Below are positions 32,201 to 39,445 of a stretch of DNA of 64,000 nucleotides, one piece after another. A program made the translations under genes and the position numbers. The DNA comes from JBMYZL01 sp965661765 (lineage in GTDB: Bacteria > Bacteroidota > Bacteroidia > Flavobacteriales_D > Sanyastnellaceae). Within the stretch, counting starts at the first letter, position 1, and every line of letters begins with the position of its first letter. The notes beneath the pieces were generated by a model, which did no database searches, was not told the DNA's origin, and saw nothing but the letters and a program-made list of their open reading frames with translations. The stretch spans positions 28,012 through 92,011 of the forward strand of contig CBFIFE010000004.1 in the NCBI GenBank assembly GCA_965661765.1. Direction: 5' to 3'.

Positions 32201-33420
32201 TTGTCCACGATGCCGTCACCGTAACCGATGCCGATGCCCTCGTATGGAATGCCCAACGAGTCAATGGCGTCTGTGAAGATTGGGGTCAGGGGATTGTCAA
32301 TGTCGTCGGTGTCCTGGTAGGGACCCTCGAAGAAGTCCACCCCGACGGCTGGGGTGCGGTTGCCGTAGCCTTGGGAACTGGATGAAGGCTCGTCTTCCGC
32401 ATCGCCGTTGTAAGCGTATCCCAATCCACGTTGAACGTCACACCCGACGTAGTCGTCGGTGGCCGTGCCCACGTCGGCATCCACCCAAACGCCGAAGTAG
32501 GTGTTGTTCAAGGTCTGCGTGCCTTGGTTGATCAGAACGTAGTTGTAGAAGGTCATGTTATTGACCTCGTCGTTCGTCGAGAAGGCGAACGCCTGCGCGC
32601 GAATCTCCATGCCGATGGGCTCGCCTTGGGACTCGGAGTGGACGTTGCCCTTGTCGTTGAAAATCCAGTAGAAGTTGCGGTCGCCATAAAGAGGCACTTG
32701 GTCTTCCCTGCGGCGCTCTTTGCAATCGATCTCTTGCAAGAAATCGTACCAAGGGTAGTCACCAGACTGGGGATCGTAAAAACCATCGCCATCATAGTCC
32801 AAGAAGGGCGACAGGTAGAAGTCTTGGTTCAAGGCAGTGTTGCCGTGTGCCGGATATTCAAAAAAGTAAGACGGGATGCTGTAGCCCTCGGGAAACAGCG
32901 TTTCCATGTCGCAATCCGGGTCCGCCAAGCAGTCGAAGTATTGGCGATGCCGTTCCGCATCTGCCCGGGTAGAGACAAAAAACTTGTCATACTGCGAACA
33001 GACAGTTGCATCCACTTCAGCGGAACCATCGTTCGTCAACGGTCCTGGCCAAAAGTCGTTGCCTTGGCGGAATTTGACTGCCGCAAGTTTCAACTGTTGG
33101 TCAGGGGAAATGCCCCCCATCCAGAGCGCCCCGGCGTAGAGGGAGCTGACCTCGCCGCCTTTGGGCACTTCGTATGCGGCCCGGCTTGTCGCTCGGTCTT
33201 GCCACATCGAACCGCCCGTCTCGATCAAGGCCCGGACGTTGTTCCATTCCAAGTCCCGCAGGGCAGTGGCCGGGGCACAGGCCGCAGCACGGGTTTGCGG
33301 AAGGGCAGTGACGTCGGCGTCATTTGCTGTCTCACCGGGACCGTTGGGACCGGTGTATTTGTAGGCGAGTGCTGGCAGGGTGAAGCAGCTCGCGAGGGTC
33401 AGAAGGAAGATCGTGCGCAT
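29248..33420 (-). CDS. very large secreted protein with C-terminal FlgD-like/T9SS-type domain
   Basis: 1390 aa from ATG at 33420 (TTG at 33426 is two codons upstream). Signal peptide 'MRTIFLLTLASCFTLPALAY'. The body is Trp/Tyr/Asp-rich and contains acidic calcium-binding-like segments such as 'DYDGDGFYDPQSGDYPWYD' and 'DNFWNPLYTFSTRN'. The end ('INVVPNPYYAYSQYETSKLD', 'VRIYNLHGTLVREFRK', 'GGIYIIHVDVPGVGERILKW') matches the FlgD-Ig/type A-like sorting region of T9SS-associated proteins. No catalytic domain is recognised. It lies 8 nt after the TonB-dependent receptor and 18 nt before the PorV-like gene; cell-surface or outer-membrane-associated location is inferred. Confidence 0.75.
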   Translation of the reverse strand: MRTIFLLTLASCFTLPALAYKYTGPNGPGETANDADVTALPQTRAAACAPATALRDLEWNNVRALIETGGSMWQDRATSRAAYEVPKGGEVSSLYAGALWMGGISPDQQLKLAAVKFRQGNDFWPGPLTNDGSAEVDATVCSQYDKFFVSTRADAERHRQYFDCLADPDCDMETLFPEGYSIPSYFFEYPAHGNTALNQDFYLSPFLDYDGDGFYDPQSGDYPWYDFLQEIDCKERRREDQVPLYGDRNFYWIFNDKGNVHSESQGEPIGMEIRAQAFAFSTNDEVNNMTFYNYVLINQGTQTLNNTYFGVWVDADVGTATDDYVGCDVQRGLGYAYNGDAEDEPSSSSQGYGNRTPAVGVDFFEGPYQDTDDIDNPLTPIFTDAIDSLGIPYEGIGIGYGDGIVDNERFGMRRFVYYNNSGNPINGEPTTPPHYYNYMNGIWKNGQPMAYGGDGVSAATGANLDITATYMFPGDTDPFSWGTGGVPVEPWTEVTSGNPPADRRFIQAAGPFTLEPGDYNNITVGVVWAQAQAGDPQESVKAMRIADDKAQALFDNCFEIVSGPDAPDVTIQELENELVLYLTNDNPLSNNYLEDYLQLDPGIPKLDIEGNPIDSLTRSYDFEGYLIYQLRDSEVSPADLGDINKARLIEQCDVANDIDVIVNYVQDETMELPVPYLMADGENEGIRHSFRVTTDAFATGDSRLVNHKTYYFMVLAYGYNNYEEYNPVTGAGQDVQFKASRKAAVGSIRAYAGVPHKPTPEAGGTIAHAAYGTGVEITRLEGKGNGRNVMDITPASEAAILADNATSALTYVAGAGPIDVKVVDPLRVPVADFELRVAGDDADLEDAVDAFWTMTNKTWLEDADPTNDNKAVYESQSSIAVLNEALLLDWGLSVTVHQHEYGNSGAFTDLLESSIAYDDPSRPWLLGVPDAEGFDELNWIRAGNQEGDDELEFEVIFNDIKTGNPLDEEEVYEGVLGGTWSPYCLVSYTGDVEFPDGSVVKFPSIAPTIDGLEGDLSPFSGIDDLNNVDVVFTSDKSKWTRCPVLEMQPVEELAQKATGENDDVEPEKMRLRRHPSVDKNGRALGTAGCNTSEANPDGDQPIGMGWFPGYAIDLNTGERLNMAFGEDSWLGADNGDDMIWNPSSRIEGSLNQPYAAGQHWIYVFKNARHEEGSDNRMPAYDGGRYIWQNLEFEPNSTNIRRVFRACSWVGSSSVNEDHPLLSVEQGLIPNDCRVRLRVAKAYEKYSATNYDADDYTGADNFWNPLYTFSTRNVAAQLGQVSALEEALADINVVPNPYYAYSQYETSKLDNRIKITNLPEVCTVRIYNLHGTLVREFRKADPLTTVDWDLKNERNVPIAGGIYIIHVDVPGVGERILKWFGVMRPTDLDNF

Positions 33421-33428
33421 CGTCAATG

Positions 33429-36400
33429 TCAGAAGTCAAATTTTACACCCAATCGAATCGTGCGTGGCAGACCCAAGTTGAATGGGGTGTCCACGAACAT
33501 GCTGTAATAGTTGCGGAACGAGTCCGGGTTGTTCTGTGAGTTGATGAGGGGCTGATACTGGGCGGCTGCCAAATAGCCATCATCATCAGCAACACCCGTA
33601 AAGCGATAGACGCTGTTGATGTTGCGCGTGTTGAGCAAATTCCCGATCCAGAAGTAGACGTTGAGGTTCATGGATTTGGCATTCTCTCCTTCACCGCCAT
33701 AGTTGATTGTGAAGTTCTTGTCCACGTTCATGTCCAAATTGAATTGCCACGGGAGGCGGCTTCCGTTGATGGACCCTTCGGTGGACGGGCTGATTTCGCC
33801 AGTAATCGGGGTGGGGATCACAGATGCCGTGTAAGGCGTTCCCGAGCCGAGTGAACCGATGAAGTTCACGCCGGTGTTGGCGAACAACTGAACCTGCTTC
33901 GCCTTGCCATCGGCGTCCTTGCCCATGTTGACGACCGGACCATTGTAGTTCTCGCCGCTTCCATAGCGGTAATCGATGTTGGCCACGATTCTGTGGCGTT
34001 GGTCGTAGTTGAAAGGAGCGATGGTCCGCAAGTTGGGCAGGCCGGCGTTGATCAGGGCCAACGCCGTTTGCGTTGTGGACCCCGTTCCGTCAGCAAACTG
34101 CAAAGTGTAGTTCGCGCTCAAGCGGATGTTGCCTGTTCGGCGGAGGTCGTAGGCGAAGGTCAGTCCCTTCACCGTGCCGAAGTCGAGGTTGCCGAACGCG
34201 CGGTATGGACGTGGGTATGCGCCCGTGAAGTTTCTCACCTGGATCATGTCGCGCATCTCCTTGTAATACGCTGAAATTTTCAGGGACGAAGTCTTCGTCA
34301 ACACTTGCTGGAAGCCCAATTCGTAGTCGATGGTCTTTTCTGGGCGCAGGTCCGGGTTTGCAATCAGATTGTTCCGCGACTCAATAAAGAAATAGTCAAT
34401 GGGCGAGAAGCGGTTGCTTGACGTGGGACGCTGAGTCAAGATGTCGTAGTGCGCAAAGAAGACGGCCTCATCCGAAATGTTGAAGGAGAAAGCGATTCGA
34501 GGCATGATGTTGACCTGCGGATCGTAATCGCGGAATGCGTCAGAGGTCAACGGCGCGTCCGGTCCGTTCTTCAGCCAAGGTGCTGGATACGGCTCGTTGA
34601 CCGCCAGGACATCTGGGTCAGTGATCTCAGTGCCCGCTGCGTTGAACCAAGTGTCTCCATCGCGGAAACCCACAATGGACCCAGGGTTTTGCAAAGCGTC
34701 CACATAGACCGCGTAGTCTTCACCGATGTTTTCTGGGATGATTGGGTTTTCATCGAGTTGGCCGAGCAAATCGCCACTCAAATCGCCGACGCGGTAGTTC
34801 TCACCGATGACATAAGGGTCCTTCAGCACTTGCTGGTTTGCGTCGAAACGATCCACCCGGAGGCCCACGTTGAAGATGATGTCATCGAACGTGAATTTGT
34901 CCATGACGTAGCCTGAGATGTAAATCGGCTCGTAGGCCTGAATGGGGCGTGTGAAGAAGCCGTCTTCGTTCTTCTCGTTGAAGAAATCTTCGATGGTGGG
35001 GCGATCATTGAGCTTGTTGCCGTAGGGATCGTATCCGCTGTAGTTCACGTAGTTCGCGCCTTGGTTGAGCAGGTCATCTGCGCCAAACATGTCCAGCGTC
35101 ATAAAGTCCGGGTCGATGGCATCAATGTTCACGAAGTCATTGCCATCTGGATCGAGGCCCAAGGCCAAACGCAAGTTGCGGTCGAACTCGAATTGGTTGT
35201 CCCCGATCAAGCGGTCGTAAGTGACATAAAAGCCCGTACCGTTGTTGGTGATCGTGGAATCTTGCGTGTCGATTTCTTTGATGTGAGAATTGGCGGTCAG
35301 GCGGCCCAAGGTCCACAAGCCCGTCGGTGCCAGCGAGAAGAAGGCATCCCGGCGCTGCTCGTATTCAAAGCCCATCTGCAAGGCGTGGTCCCCGATGTCC
35401 CCGGATCCCGCCGCACTGATGCGGAACTGGGTGTTGTTCGAAATGCTGAAGGTGTTGCCTTGCGTTCCCGGATAGCTCCAGAGGCCATAGGTGGCTGGCG
35501 GCGTCTGGCCATTCAACAAAGCGTTGCCGTTTTGCACAGCCAAGAGGCTTTCATAGGGACCATCCTCATTTGCGTCATATGGCGCGTAGTTGAACAGCTG
35601 GAAGTACTGGTTGTTGATGGCCGCGAGTTCTTCGTTGTGCACAGAAGGGGCAAATGTGACCAAGGTGTCCTCCCATCCATTGTGCACGAAGCGACCGCCC
35701 GCAGGATCGAATTCGTACGACTCCCGGTTGTACACATCAAAGCGCCCCACGTGTCCGTAGCGGAAGAAGTTGTCCCCGTGGTTGGCGTCTTGCACCCGCT
35801 GGTAAGACTGGGTGTAGTCGGCCATGACCGAGTAGAACACATTCTTCAAGGTGTTGGCTGAAGCTTCCGTGTCCTCCTCTTCGTTGATGAATCGCTGGGA
35901 GAACTTGACGTAAGCGCGCCAGTCGAAACCCATCACGTCCAAGTTGTTGTTCCAATTCATCAAGGAATTGGCAAAGCTGTAGCTGGCCCCTTGGCTGTAG
36001 TTCGCCGTGGCCCCGATGGTGAGTGAAGTGGTTTCGTTGGTGTTCACATCGACCTTGGCCACCAGGTTGGCGCTCTGGTTGGCCGCATTCAAGCGTGTGG
36101 GAACGCGTGTGAAGTCCTTCTCGCTCAAGAAGTCGGCATTGTACAAAGCGCCGTTGATGTCGCCAGAGGACGAGATGTTTTGGCGCAAAGGATTGGCCAA
36201 AATGCGGTCCAAGGCCTCATCATTGATCCGGTAATTTCCATTGAAAGTCGGTCGGGTATCCTTCTGGTACGTGTAGTTGCCAGACAGAAACAAGCCCAAA
36301 AGTGGAGCGACCTTTTCGCCGTTCTCATCCTTGCGGAAGAGGATCGGGCCGGAGACAGACCCCTCCACCAAGTTGTAGCCAAACTTGTCGAAACCCACCG

Positions 36401-37145
36401 CCGTCTCGCCCGAAGGCAAACCGGACGTGATGATTTCGCCACCGCCAAACCAATTCGAAGAAGAGTTCCGCAGGGAGATGTTGATGACCCCGCCGGTGGC
36501 GTCGCCGATGTTTGCAGGAATGCCGCCTGTGACAACCTGAACCTCTTCGATCGCCGACTTGGGCAGGGCACTCGACCCACGCACCTTGATGCCGTCGATG
36601 TAGTACCACGTGGAACTCTCCCGCGCTCCGCGGATGGAGATGCCACCGTCCGTGCCTGCCGTGCTTGCCCCTGCAACCGTTGTGGCAATGGCAGCAGCTG
36701 ACCGGCCCGGCATCTTGTCGATGTCCTCTCGGGATACCGTGCCGCCGGAAGCACCGCCGTCCTTGTCAATCAAGGGAACGGTGTATTCCACGACCTCCGC
36801 CTCCTCCATCATCACACCGGCAGAGAGATCAGTGTTGACGAACTGGATTTTGTTCGCAGCGATTTTCACGCCGGTGATTTTGCGGGATTGGTACCCCACA
36901 AAGCTGAAAAGGACATCATAAGAACCCGGTTGAATCGGCTTGATGGTGTATTCCCCATCGAAATCCGTGTTTGCACCGGCGACCTGGTTGCCGTTCAAGA
37001 AAACGACAACACTGGCAAATGGCAGTGGTTCTTGGGAGTCAAAATCGATGACCTTTCCCTTCAAAGTGCCGGACCCGACTTGGGCAGTTGCCGCTGGGAC
37101 AAATGCCCACGCGAGCATGGCAGTCAGTAGTGTGAGACGCAGCAT
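33429..37145 (-). CDS. TonB-dependent receptor with N-terminal carboxypeptidase-regulatory-like domain
   Basis: 1238 aa from ATG at 37145 (a TTG three codons upstream is rejected). Signal peptide to 'AATAQ'. Residues ~28-110 are a CarboxypepD_reg-like beta sandwich ('GKVIDFDSQEPLPFASVVVF', 'GEYTIKPIQPGSYDVLFSFV'). Plug domain ~125-235 with 'GISIRGARESSTWYYIDGIK' and 'SAIEEVQVVTGGIPANIGD'. The rest is a 22-stranded barrel ending in '...GLPRTIRLGVKFDF', a typical terminal Phe. Unlike SusC it has no SusD partner; instead it heads an operon with a 1390-aa exoprotein and a PorV-like barrel. Ligand unknown. Confidence 0.92.
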   Translation of the reverse strand: MLRLTLLTAMLAWAFVPAATAQVGSGTLKGKVIDFDSQEPLPFASVVVFLNGNQVAGANTDFDGEYTIKPIQPGSYDVLFSFVGYQSRKITGVKIAANKIQFVNTDLSAGVMMEEAEVVEYTVPLIDKDGGASGGTVSREDIDKMPGRSAAAIATTVAGASTAGTDGGISIRGARESSTWYYIDGIKVRGSSALPKSAIEEVQVVTGGIPANIGDATGGVINISLRNSSSNWFGGGEIITSGLPSGETAVGFDKFGYNLVEGSVSGPILFRKDENGEKVAPLLGLFLSGNYTYQKDTRPTFNGNYRINDEALDRILANPLRQNISSSGDINGALYNADFLSEKDFTRVPTRLNAANQSANLVAKVDVNTNETTSLTIGATANYSQGASYSFANSLMNWNNNLDVMGFDWRAYVKFSQRFINEEEDTEASANTLKNVFYSVMADYTQSYQRVQDANHGDNFFRYGHVGRFDVYNRESYEFDPAGGRFVHNGWEDTLVTFAPSVHNEELAAINNQYFQLFNYAPYDANEDGPYESLLAVQNGNALLNGQTPPATYGLWSYPGTQGNTFSISNNTQFRISAAGSGDIGDHALQMGFEYEQRRDAFFSLAPTGLWTLGRLTANSHIKEIDTQDSTITNNGTGFYVTYDRLIGDNQFEFDRNLRLALGLDPDGNDFVNIDAIDPDFMTLDMFGADDLLNQGANYVNYSGYDPYGNKLNDRPTIEDFFNEKNEDGFFTRPIQAYEPIYISGYVMDKFTFDDIIFNVGLRVDRFDANQQVLKDPYVIGENYRVGDLSGDLLGQLDENPIIPENIGEDYAVYVDALQNPGSIVGFRDGDTWFNAAGTEITDPDVLAVNEPYPAPWLKNGPDAPLTSDAFRDYDPQVNIMPRIAFSFNISDEAVFFAHYDILTQRPTSSNRFSPIDYFFIESRNNLIANPDLRPEKTIDYELGFQQVLTKTSSLKISAYYKEMRDMIQVRNFTGAYPRPYRAFGNLDFGTVKGLTFAYDLRRTGNIRLSANYTLQFADGTGSTTQTALALINAGLPNLRTIAPFNYDQRHRIVANIDYRYGSGENYNGPVVNMGKDADGKAKQVQLFANTGVNFIGSLGSGTPYTASVIPTPITGEISPSTEGSINGSRLPWQFNLDMNVDKNFTINYGGEGENAKSMNLNVYFWIGNLLNTRNINSVYRFTGVADDDGYLAAAQYQPLINSQNNPDSFRNYYSMFVDTPFNLGLPRTIRLGVKFDF

Positions 37146-37183
37146 GCGATACAATTGTTACAGGCGTTTGGAAACAATGGCGG

Positions 37184-37191
37184 TAAATATA
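37184..37191 (-). promoter_or_regulatory. possible -7 promoter element (TATATTTA) for the TonB/PorV operon
   Basis: Seven of eight matches to TAnnTTTG on the minus strand, about 38 nt before the ATG at 37145, with a T-rich CTTTTT about 22 nt further upstream. The 37146-37334 gap is otherwise empty of genes. Confidence 0.35.
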
Positions 37192-37334
37192 GGGCGCAGA
37201 CGCCGCGTTGCGAAAAAGTGTGAACTTTCTCTCTTTCAACGCGAATATCCTTGCAGGTTGAGCCGAAAGTCAGTTGAAACCGGCAGAAAAACGTCACAAA
37301 CCCGTCACAAACCCAAAAAAACGCAAAACGTCGT

Positions 37335-37661
37335 TCAATCGTAGCGTTTGCGGCTGAAGACCCGTTTCCACCACGGCAACATTCGGTTGCGCCCGTGCTT
37401 TCGGGCCTCTCGGATGCTCCGTTTCATGCGCTTGCGCGTGGCGCGGTCTTGCGCGGCGATGTGGCGGTTGCGATCGGACTCAAGGTCGTTCCACATTTCG
37501 CGGGAGCGCCGTTCTTGGGCGCTCTCCGAAGCCGCCTGGCTTTCTGTGGCCGTCGTCGGTTTTTGTCTCGGGGGGCGCCGCTGGGCATGCAGCGGCAAAG
37601 GGAGGGTGAGGCAGGCCAAACCCAGCGCCAACCCCATTCCATAGCCTCGCCAATTTTTCAC
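37335..37661 (-). CDS. small basic secreted protein of unknown function
   Basis: 108 aa, GTG start at 37661. Signal peptide 'MKNWRGYGMGLALGLACLTL...HAQ', then a low-complexity Ala/Ser/Glu region and a very basic C-terminal third ('ATRKRMKRSIREARKHGRNR', 'VFSRKRYD'). No family recognised. Its start overlaps the stop of the GT25 gene by 4 nt, so it is translated from that mRNA. Mature protein would be periplasmic; a polyanion-binding role is a guess from charge only. Confidence 0.55.
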   Translation of the reverse strand: MKNWRGYGMGLALGLACLTLPLPLHAQRRPPRQKPTTATESQAASESAQERRSREMWNDLESDRNRHIAAQDRATRKRMKRSIREARKHGRNRMLPWWKRVFSRKRYD

Positions 37662-38506
37662 GGCGTGTAAGTTCGAAAATCTCGATCGGCAAACAAAGTG
37701 GACCTCACGTCGCTGCGTGGAACGGCCAGCTTTCTAGGAGGCGCAAAAGCCGCCAAAACACCAATGGCCGTGGAAAGATTCATCAATTCATCGGAGCGAA
37801 GACAGATGGGCTCGGCGAGTTGGGCGAGCTTGTGGGCTGCGGTGGTGCTGATGGCGTAAGCCCAGGTGCCGTCGTGCAGGCCAGCCTCGAGGAGTCCGTG
37901 CTGACGGGCGAGCTGCCGATTGGGCATGGCCACGGCGGACGTGGCCTGCCGCGGGTAGCGACGGGCCAGCAAATGGTGGCGGATGTCGTGGCGGAGGGCG
38001 GGATGGGTTTGGCCCAAACCCATCGCCAATTTTCCCGCCGCAGCCACCCAACCCCAAAACCTCGGCCTGGTGTCCGGTTCAAAGCGCTCGTAGCCCAGGT
38101 AAATCAGCTCCGGCAAGGGCTGCCATTCCTCGCCGAGCGCGGCAAAAAACGCCGCCATCGCCGCAGCATCGGGCACCATCACGTCGTCCTCCAGCACAAT
38201 ATGCATGCCTTCCCTTTCACCTGCCGATGCGGCAATCGCCTGCCAAACCATCACATGACTCGCCATGCACCCCAACTCCCCATTCGACAAGGGACCGCGC
38301 CACTTCGGCCGGTAGCCCAAGGGCACATCCGCCGGGCCACCGACCCGAAAGCGCTTCGACGCCGCTTCCACCCCCGCTGCCGTCCGGCAGTCCCAAGCAT
38401 CATGCAAAGTGCTCGGCCAAGGAAGGCCCGCCAAAACCGCTCGGGCATGGGCCCGCCGTTCGGTCTCCGCCGCGAGGCTGATCATATGAACCTGTTCGAT
38501 TTGCAT
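37658..38506 (-). CDS. family 25 glycosyltransferase (LPS type)
   Basis: 282 aa from ATG at 38506; the long upstream extension is antisense to the sulfotransferase. N-terminal 'IEQVHMISLAAETERRAHAR', 'LSNGELGCMASHVMVWQAI' (the ELGC.xSH motif of GT25), 'GMHIVLEDDVMVPDAAAMAA' (E-D-D) and 'YLGYERFEP', later 'GTWAYAISTTAAHKLAQLA', all as in LPS beta-1,4-galactosyltransferase-like proteins. Likely transfers a hexose in surface glycan synthesis. Perfect -7 element 15 nt upstream; divergent from the sulfotransferase. Confidence 0.9.
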   Translation of the reverse strand: MQIEQVHMISLAAETERRAHARAVLAGLPWPSTLHDAWDCRTAAGVEAASKRFRVGGPADVPLGYRPKWRGPLSNGELGCMASHVMVWQAIAASAGEREGMHIVLEDDVMVPDAAAMAAFFAALGEEWQPLPELIYLGYERFEPDTRPRFWGWVAAAGKLAMGLGQTHPALRHDIRHHLLARRYPRQATSAVAMPNRQLARQHGLLEAGLHDGTWAYAISTTAAHKLAQLAEPICLRSDELMNLSTAIGVLAAFAPPRKLAVPRSDVRSTLFADRDFRTYTP

Positions 38507-38521
38507 GCGCGTCGTTGCCGG

Positions 38522-38529
38522 CAAAGTTA
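38522..38529 (-). promoter_or_regulatory. -7 promoter element (TAACTTTG) for the GT25 gene
   Basis: Perfect TAnnTTTG on the minus strand, 15 nt before the ATG at 38506, in the 63-nt divergent spacer. Confidence 0.5.
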
Positions 38530-38555
38530 CGCAGGGCCCTTCGTGCGAAGAGGTG

Positions 38556-38563
38556 TATTTTTG
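38556..38563 (+). promoter_or_regulatory. -7 promoter element (TATTTTTG) for the sulfotransferase
   Basis: Perfect TAnnTTTG on the plus strand, 6 nt before the ATG at 38570. Confidence 0.5.
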
Positions 38564-38569
38564 GCCGAG

Positions 38570-39445
38570 ATGATGGCGAAGATCGGGCGCACGAAAATGA
38601 CCGCAAGCTGGGAACGACGGCTGCAGCGCTGGGCCGGACCGAGCGGCCCCAACGTGGCGGGGCTCGTCACGGTCGGTGCAGCCCTGTACGTTATGTGGAT
38701 CGCCGCAAAGAACCAGTTGCTCCGAACCACCCCGCGCCGCGTCAATTTTTGCATCATCGGCGCCCAAAAAGCCGGGACCTCCGCCCTCGCCAGCCACCTC
38801 AAAGCCCAGCCCGACGTTCTTTTTGCCAGCCGGAAGGAGGTCTTTTATTTCACGGATTGGCGGAAGTTTCGGAAGGCTGAGCTCGCCGCTGGCCGCCAGT
38901 GGTACCACCAGCATTTTGATTGGTCGCGCCGGGCGGAGTGGGTGGGGGAAGCCACGCCGATGTACTTGAATTGGCCCCACATCCCGCAGCGGATGAAGGC
39001 GTACAACCCGCAGATGAAGTTGGTGGCCATTTTGCGCAATCCGGTGGATCGGGCGGTGAGTGCTTGGAACATGTTCAATGCGAAAGGCCAAACCCAGCTC
39101 GACCTCCCCAGCTGGCTCGCCGAAGAACCGCAGGCCATCGAAATCGGTCGGTACGCGCAGTGGATCGAGGCTTGGCACGCGGCGTATCCGCCGTCTTCCG
39201 GGGCGGTGTTGTGGCTGAAGTACGAGGAATTGCGGGACGACCCCGCCACTGCCCTGGCGGCCGTTCATGGCCACCTGGGATTGCCCGCCCCGCGGACGGC
39301 GACCCTGCCCCAGCGGAATGTCCACCCGTACCGGCGGAAGCGTGAGGCCTTCGACCGTTCGGCCGTCCTCGCGCATTTCCGAGAGGACATCGACCGGGTG
39401 GAGGCGCTGTTGGGTTGGGATTGTTCGGACTGGCGTCAGGTGTGA
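38570..39445 (+). CDS. PAPS-dependent sulfotransferase (heparan-sulfate N-sulfotransferase-like)
   Basis: 291 aa from ATG at 38570 (38573 also possible). N-terminal membrane-anchor helix 'VAGLVTVGAALYVMWIAA', then the PAPS 5'-phosphosulfate loop 'NFCIIGAQKAGTSALASHL', 'EVFYFTDWRKFRKAEL', 'WVGEATPMYLNWPHIPQRM', the 3'-phosphate site 'KLVAILRNPVDRAVSAWNMF' and 'LWLKYEELRDDPATALAAV'. Transfers sulfate from PAPS, most likely to a glycan, at the cytoplasmic face of the membrane. Neighbouring glycosyltransferases and the cysDNC genes at 51-54 kb are consistent with sulfated surface glycan. Its 3' end overlaps the convergent DUF255 gene by 10 nt. Confidence 0.88.
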   Translation: MMAKIGRTKMTASWERRLQRWAGPSGPNVAGLVTVGAALYVMWIAAKNQLLRTTPRRVNFCIIGAQKAGTSALASHLKAQPDVLFASRKEVFYFTDWRKFRKAELAAGRQWYHQHFDWSRRAEWVGEATPMYLNWPHIPQRMKAYNPQMKLVAILRNPVDRAVSAWNMFNAKGQTQLDLPSWLAEEPQAIEIGRYAQWIEAWHAAYPPSSGAVLWLKYEELRDDPATALAAVHGHLGLPAPRTATLPQRNVHPYRRKREAFDRSAVLAHFREDIDRVEALLGWDCSDWRQV

